From NCBI GenBank assembly GCA_013359125.1, contig JABWCR010000003.1, positions 1-64,000 of the forward strand: a stretch of 64,000 nt of DNA, read 5' to 3'. The position numbers were made by a program, and so were the translations under genes. Origin of the DNA: Armatimonadota bacterium (lineage in GTDB: Bacteria > Armatimonadota > Fimbriimonadia > Fimbriimonadales > GBS-DC). Under the pieces are notes generated by a model, which made no database searches, was not told where the DNA came from, and saw only the letters and a program-made list of their open reading frames with translations. Shown here piece by piece: positions 61,101 to 64,000 of this stretch; the stretch's first letter is position 1, and each line of letters opens with the position of its first letter.

Positions 61101-61648
61101 ACGCCACATCGGGCTCCGGCACGAATTACGGCGTCTACGGACGGTCGACAAGCTCTACCGGCTATGGAGTATGGGCGCAGGGCCGATTCGGAGCGTCTGG
61201 CACCAAGTCGTTCGTGATCGACCACCCGCTCGACCCAGAAAACAGCTACCTGATGCACTACTGCTCGGAAGGCCCGGACCCCATGAACGTCTACAGCGGC
61301 AACGTAACCACCGATGCCAACGGCGAAGCTTGGGTCGCCCTTCCAGACTACTTCGAAGCCGTCAACCGCGACTTTCGCTACACGCTGACCATCGTGGACG
61401 ACGCAGACTTCGCCATGGCAAGAGTTGCGCGACAAATCCAAGACAACCGCTTCTTAATCAAGACCAACCGTCCGCACGTCGGAGTTTCTTGGGAAGTGAA
61501 AGGTGTGCGCAACGATCGCTTCGTGCTGCGCTATGGCGCGCCTGCCGAGGTCGCCAAGCCTGCCGAGTTCCGCGGCACGTATCTGCAACCAGAGCTGTGG
61601 AACCAGCCTGACGAGAAGAGCCAGCGCCACAAGCCGCAACCGCATTAG
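58181..61648 (+). CDS. Very large modular secreted surface protein
   Basis: A 1155-residue exported protein with signal peptide MKILTLALAALSTLLSLSAQ and a GGAG ribosome-binding site. An N-terminal domain (FTYQGQLRENGSPANGSFHM) is followed by repeated modules: GGDLTGSYPNPLIANNAV at ~135 and again at ~465, NIGIGT...KLDVVG at ~180, ~505 and ~575, and HLGTSATAGHVLTANANGVG-type strands. These resemble tail-fibre-like repeats of surface and phage-tail proteins. The C-terminal domain (FVIDHPLDPENSYLMHYCSE, DANGEAWVALPDYFEAVN) is a conserved end in such proteins. A role in surface adhesion or an outer layer is inferred; no enzyme motif is seen. Confidence 0.88.
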   Translation: MKILTLALAALSTLLSLSAQPFTYQGQLRENGSPANGSFHMVFKLFGSPAGNDQIGSTADFDGLAVANGLFSVALDFGASAFVGADRWLEVEVNGTVLSPRVKIALAPYALYAFNAPWSGIVGAPASMPPSGSAGGDLTGSYPNPLIANNAVDANKLLSDASSLVKVSGGAAAASGGNIGIGTVAPSAKLDVVGTVKMTGFHLGTSATAGHVLTANANGVGSWQAIPTVPTYWQANGSNIWYNDGYVGIRTNQPQGALHVETGNNGTTTLDQSQTQQTSSVGAVEVWQSFTAGISGLLSQVEFLHGVPGNNAIVHMRIYQGEGTSGQELYFGVYNFAGTQLTWEPLDIPLASRVSVTSGNVYTCRMTVTVGSQINLVTGSGYGGGRSSFNPSVDLTFRTYVTNGYVAPGHLIVSEGVTRVTAFQLGSSATAGRVLTTDANGNGTWQALPDFIMNGASAGGDLTGTYPNPTIAANSVGAAKLLSDAGSLNKVSGGAMVNSGGNIGIGTGSPGHKLAVIGNALVQGTQGYDASGETARLYLGDTNASIRAVYASGLRLSVFGAADSLVLLENSGNVGIGTTSPTAKLEVNGTAKVSGFQMGASATAGYVLTANANGVGTWQAPSGIYWLANGSNIYYNDGRVGIGTNSPQGPLHVATQASSGTETLDQSLANFNNGRVLVDHWQSFTAGLTGPLVKVEFNPNGASGIINATLRIYLGEGTGGALLFTGNYVIDTNSSVNDWKAFPISIGSAPNLAAGTVYTFRYTGDSFNVLTHTGNPYAGGRSSFSATEDLSFRTFVQTGIYPAGFFKVMDNGTAEMTGLRLGTSAIAGQALMADANGVGTWQGPFTAGAGLALAGTQYSIASNGVVNGMLASDGASLGKVSAGIMTVNSGRIAINTGSPSGQLHVTSSVSDRTVVLGESTATTGFVGFGGRFTTASPDSPALVGANVASGASSTFAWGVYGTSASTGGVGVYGYATSGSGTNYGVYGRSTSSTGYGVWAQGRFGASGTKSFVIDHPLDPENSYLMHYCSEGPDPMNVYSGNVTTDANGEAWVALPDYFEAVNRDFRYTLTIVDDADFAMARVARQIQDNRFLIKTNRPHVGVSWEVKGVRNDRFVLRYGAPAEVAKPAEFRGTYLQPELWNQPDEKSQRHKPQPH

Positions 61649-61666
61649 CGACGGCGCTACGCGAGC

Positions 61667-61718
61667 CAAACTCCTCTCTCCCGATCCGCCTTGCTGCGGC
61701 GAGGGAAAGAGGAGTTTG
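61667..61718 (+). terminator. Terminator of the large secreted-protein gene
   Basis: CAAACTCCTCT (61667-61677) pairs with AGAGGAGTTTG (61708-61718), an 11-bp stem enclosing a smaller CCGC/GCGG hairpin. ATTTTTCT follows 8 nt later. It lies 18 nt after the stop codon. Confidence 0.7.
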
Positions 61719-61762
61719 TGCCTTCCATTTTTCTATAGGGCTCAAACTAGCTTAGGGAACCC

Positions 61763-61779
61763 GGCCATCTGCAATGGCC
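61763..61779 (-). terminator. Small hairpin between gspF and the convergent gene
   Basis: GGCCAT (61763-61768) pairs with ATGGCC (61774-61779); flanking GGG and CCC may extend it. It could end gspF transcription, though no T-tract is present. The rest of 61780-61862 is gene-free. Confidence 0.35.
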
Positions 61780-61862
61780 GAGCCCTTTCGTTCGCTCGCA
61801 ACCCGGAGGCCTGCCGCATGGCGCGCGGCGTCGCGGGGGCTGCCCGTTGCCCTCGCCTCGCC

Positions 61863-63104
61863 TCACCTCGTCCCCATGAACTCCTCGACCGCATCGAAAA
61901 TCCGACCGAAGTAGTTGTTCGCAAGGCCGATCATGCCGATACCCGACGAGATCAAGAGTATCAACAGCCCTAACCGCAATACGCCGGGTTTTGTCATTGC
62001 ATATTGATTCCCGGCCTCCTCTTCGTAATATCGCGCCATACGCCCGATCATCCCCGGCACGTCGCCCGTTGACACGCCCGTGTTCAAAACCCCGATCAGA
62101 TCTTCCGAAAACAGCCCCGTCTGCCGCGCCGCCTCTGCTACGTTCAGGTTGCGATCGCCGGTCTGTATCGCTCTTAGTCGAGAGGCGACATACTGGTTCG
62201 GCACGGCGCCTGCGGCCAAATCCCACGCGGTCGAAGGCGCAAGCCCCGCCTCGTACAGCCGTTCCAGATGATTCAGGAAAGCCCGCAGCGAGTTTGCCAG
62301 GGTATACCGCCCATACCCGAAAATGATCGGCAGTCCCAACGCCGCCCTTGCCCGCAACGGCTCCAATGCCGAACGCAGCGCAAAAGACCACACCACCCAA
62401 GCAAAGAGCACGGCCGCCCAAAGAGGCATGATGAACTTCCAAAACAGCGGCTTAAATGCTTTGCCCAACGCCCCAGACACGCCCAAATTTTCATCCTCGC
62501 CGTATGCCGCAAGTCCGTCCAAGAACACCTTGGTCGATATTGCGATAAACGGGGCGATCAGTACCGCGTTCCACAATGCCAGCTTTGGAATCCAGTACCA
62601 TATTCGCAGCCTGTGCCATCGTTCGTTGTAGTCCGCCAGCTCCGTCATCGCATCGGGCAAATAGCCGGCTGCCTCGCCCGCTCGGACCGTGCCTATAACG
62701 TACTCGGGGAAGAGCTTCGGAAACCGCCCCATCGCCTCGCTGATCCGCTGGCCTGTGGAGACCTCGTGAACCATCGAACGGCACGCCTGCGCTAGCGCCC
62801 GGTTTCTCACCGATTGCGACAAGTGCGTCAGCGCTTGGGCCGCGCCCATCCCGGCCTTGATCGTCGCGCTGAACTGTGCAAAGAAGAGCGATAAGTCCTT
62901 GTGCGATAAAACCGAATCGGCCCAAGGGCGCCTCTCTGTCGCTTGCACCGAGGGCGCAACCGGAGCGACCGTATCGGACAATATCTGAACCATTACGCCG
63001 CCGTCCGACAACCGACGCATCGCCTCATCCCTCGATTCGGCCTGGATCGAACCCTGCGCTTTCTTCCCCTGCGGCGTTACGCCCTCAAATCGAAACGTCG
63101 GCAT
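61863..63104 (-). CDS. Type II secretion / type IV pilus inner-membrane protein GspF/PilC
   Basis: A 413-residue platform protein of the GspF family. The N-terminal part MPTFRFEGVTPQGKKAQGSI is typical. Two related four-helix domains follow (LSLFFAQFSATIKAGMGAAQ at ~70-200 and LRAFLNHLERLYEAGLAPST at ~270-390), with membrane segments at ~175, ~225 and a C-terminal helix LRLGLLILLISSGIGMIGLA. Partner ATPase, pilin or secretin genes are not present here. It overlaps the end of folK by 20 nt, so it is translated from the same message. Confidence 0.9.
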   Translation of the reverse strand: MPTFRFEGVTPQGKKAQGSIQAESRDEAMRRLSDGGVMVQILSDTVAPVAPSVQATERRPWADSVLSHKDLSLFFAQFSATIKAGMGAAQALTHLSQSVRNRALAQACRSMVHEVSTGQRISEAMGRFPKLFPEYVIGTVRAGEAAGYLPDAMTELADYNERWHRLRIWYWIPKLALWNAVLIAPFIAISTKVFLDGLAAYGEDENLGVSGALGKAFKPLFWKFIMPLWAAVLFAWVVWSFALRSALEPLRARAALGLPIIFGYGRYTLANSLRAFLNHLERLYEAGLAPSTAWDLAAGAVPNQYVASRLRAIQTGDRNLNVAEAARQTGLFSEDLIGVLNTGVSTGDVPGMIGRMARYYEEEAGNQYAMTKPGVLRLGLLILLISSGIGMIGLANNYFGRIFDAVEEFMGTR

Positions 63105-63576
63105 CGATCTTGGCCGCCTCCTGATCTAGTACTAGGCTCAAAAGATCTATCGCCTTCGCGCCGTCGGGCAAAACCAGGTCCGGCTCGATCTCGACCAACG
63201 GCTCCAACACGAATCGCCGCTCCTTCATCCGAGGGTGCGGTATCTCCAGCCGCTCCGACTTCAGCGCCAAACGGTCGTAAAGCACAAGGTCGATGTCGAG
63301 CTCCCGCGGCATGTTTTTGGTCGAGTCCTTCCGCCCGACCCTGCTCTCGACGCTCTTTAGAGCCAGTAGCAACCCCTCGGGGCTTAATTCCGTCTCTAGG
63401 CGAACTGCCATGTTCAGATATGGCCTTGGGTCAGATGTGCCGCCCACAGGCGCCGTCTCATAGACCGAAGACGACGCTAGAACGGTCCCCAGCAGACGAA
63501 CCTCCCTAAGCCCTCGGCGCAGATAGCCCAGCCGGTCGCCCAAATTGCTGCCCAGGCTCAAGTATGCCGTCGCCAC
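63085..63576 (-). CDS. folK: 2-amino-4-hydroxy-6-hydroxymethyldihydropteridine pyrophosphokinase
   Basis: A 163-residue HPPK that transfers pyrophosphate from ATP to the pterin in folate synthesis; cytoplasmic. It shows the start TAYLSLGSNLGDRLGYLRRG, SSVYETAPVG, the PRELDIDLVLYD metal-binding motif and PHPRMKERRFVLEPL. Length fits the single-domain enzyme. It lies 3 nt after an epimerase gene and overlaps gspF, an unusual operon partner. folP and folB are not in the window. Confidence 0.96.
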   Translation of the reverse strand: MATAYLSLGSNLGDRLGYLRRGLREVRLLGTVLASSSVYETAPVGGTSDPRPYLNMAVRLETELSPEGLLLALKSVESRVGRKDSTKNMPRELDIDLVLYDRLALKSERLEIPHPRMKERRFVLEPLVEIEPDLVLPDGAKAIDLLSLVLDQEAAKIDADVSI

Positions 63577-63579
63577 GGT

Positions 63580-64000
63580 TTAGGTCGCGATCACGCCAAT
63601 GTCCTGCCCGTTCCAATGGCGATAGGCGTCCGTCACGATCGTCCGACCGTCGTAGCGCGGCGAATAGCCCAGCAAGCGCCCGGCCTTCTCCAGGCCGAAT
63701 CGATACCGATACTGATCCGGATGCTTCAATCGCGCCACCGTCAGCCCCGTCAGATCCGAAAGCGTTTCGGCGGCCTCGCCAAAGTCCATCGGACGGCTCA
63801 TGATGTTGAACGCTTCGCCAGTCGCCTCATCCTTGGTCAAAGCCAGCCAAACGCCCTCCACCGCGTCCCGCACGTCGCACCAATGTCGCAAATGCGCCGT
63901 GCCATCCTCGTTCAACGGTGCAACCAGCCCGGCGCCTGTTTCAATGGCAGACTTCGCCTCGTTGACAAACGACTGAGCGTCAGAGCGACCCTCCATCCGA
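63580..64000 (-). CDS. NAD-dependent epimerase/dehydratase, C-terminal part, 5' end outside window
   Basis: Only the last ~140 residues are in the window; the frame is open through the right edge. The visible part has TAHLRHWCDVRDAVEGVWLAL, a strand and helix typical of the substrate domain of extended SDR sugar-nucleotide epimerases, then AFNIMSRPMDFGEAAETLS and GLEKAGRLLGYSPRYDGR, the common KAxxxLGYxP closing motif. It probably acts on a nucleotide sugar; which one cannot be said without the Rossmann half. It is followed 3 nt later by folK. Confidence 0.85.
   Translation of the reverse strand, partial: RMEGRSDAQSFVNEAKSAIETGAGLVAPLNEDGTAHLRHWCDVRDAVEGVWLALTKDEATGEAFNIMSRPMDFGEAAETLSDLTGLTVARLKHPDQYRYRFGLEKAGRLLGYSPRYDGRTIVTDAYRHWNGQDIGVIAT

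Noticed and set aside
1-64000. tRNA, rRNA, insertion sequences or prophage genes.
   Set aside because: Gaps between genes were read for T-loop (GGTTCGAATCC-like) and transposase patterns; none was found. A tRNAscan or covariance search was not possible.

Overview
The window reads as chromosomal DNA of a GC-rich, diderm (outer-membrane-bearing), non-photosynthetic bacterium. Traits pointing to Armatimonadota (Fimbriimonas-like) or a neighbouring phylum are: secreted beta-propeller and beta-helix proteins ending in dockerin-like Asp repeats, a PEP-CTERM-type exported protein, a porin with C-terminal Phe, a ClpC-type ATPase, a class I (DhnA-type) aldolase and short-type Gnd. The phylum is an inference from gene style; no rRNA or tRNA gene was seen. 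The window is dense and contains no insertion sequence, CRISPR array or recognisable prophage.

Layout. 1-2.1 kb: the 3' end of an RHS-repeat gene with a swapped-in, lower-GC alpha/beta-hydrolase C-terminal domain, a membrane protein that may be its immunity partner, and a displaced RHS-like scrap. 2.1-10.1 kb: aspS, then rpoZ-dnaJ-PfkB kinase-deaminase, converging on a lipoprotein/MFS-HEAT pair. 10.1-17 kb: a secreted propeller protein, a SIS-domain isomerase-like protein, panC, a secreted phosphatase. 16-22.9 kb: an anaerobic-respiration-type operon (Rrf2 regulator, four-cluster Fe-S protein, NrfD, Tat-exported molybdopterin subunit, porin), related to tetrathionate/polysulfide reductases. 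22.9-29.2 kb: a six-gene operon fba-hypothetical-nfeD-rhodanese-galT-aspA, divergent from acs. 31-33.1 kb: two damaged secreted-protein genes head to head. 33.2-40.6 kb: YdjC deacetylase and PHP protein, an inverted-repeat element with internal 38-bp tandem repeats, gnd-zwf, argH, acyl-CoA dehydrogenase, DUF4259. 41-47.4 kb: clpC, a type II restriction-modification pair (PmeII-like), a histidine kinase with an unknown partner. 47.5-61.6 kb: D-aminoacylase, homogentisate dioxygenase-like protein, Gfo/Idh oxidoreductase, an acyl-ACP-reductase-like protein, a zinc-ribbon/TPR protein, lepA, a c-di-GMP riboswitch in front of flgM, parAB, a very large modular secreted protein. 61.9-64 kb: gspF/pilC, folK and the end of a sugar-nucleotide epimerase gene.

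The most interesting points are: (1) a GEMM-I riboswitch in front of flgM whose P1 strand can alternatively pair with the flgM ribosome-binding region, suggesting direct second-messenger control of an anti-sigma-28 factor; (2) a 308-bp inverted-repeat element inserted exactly between two convergent stop codons, with a third related arm 22 kb away; (3) GGTAnAAT-type -10 boxes 6-12 nt before start codons that lack Shine-Dalgarno sequences, implying leaderless mRNAs for several housekeeping genes; (4) an RHS-lipase toxin/immunity-like module; (5) a PEP-CTERM gene cut by one in-frame amber codon. No family search could be run; assignments rest on motifs, length, context and remembered family features.
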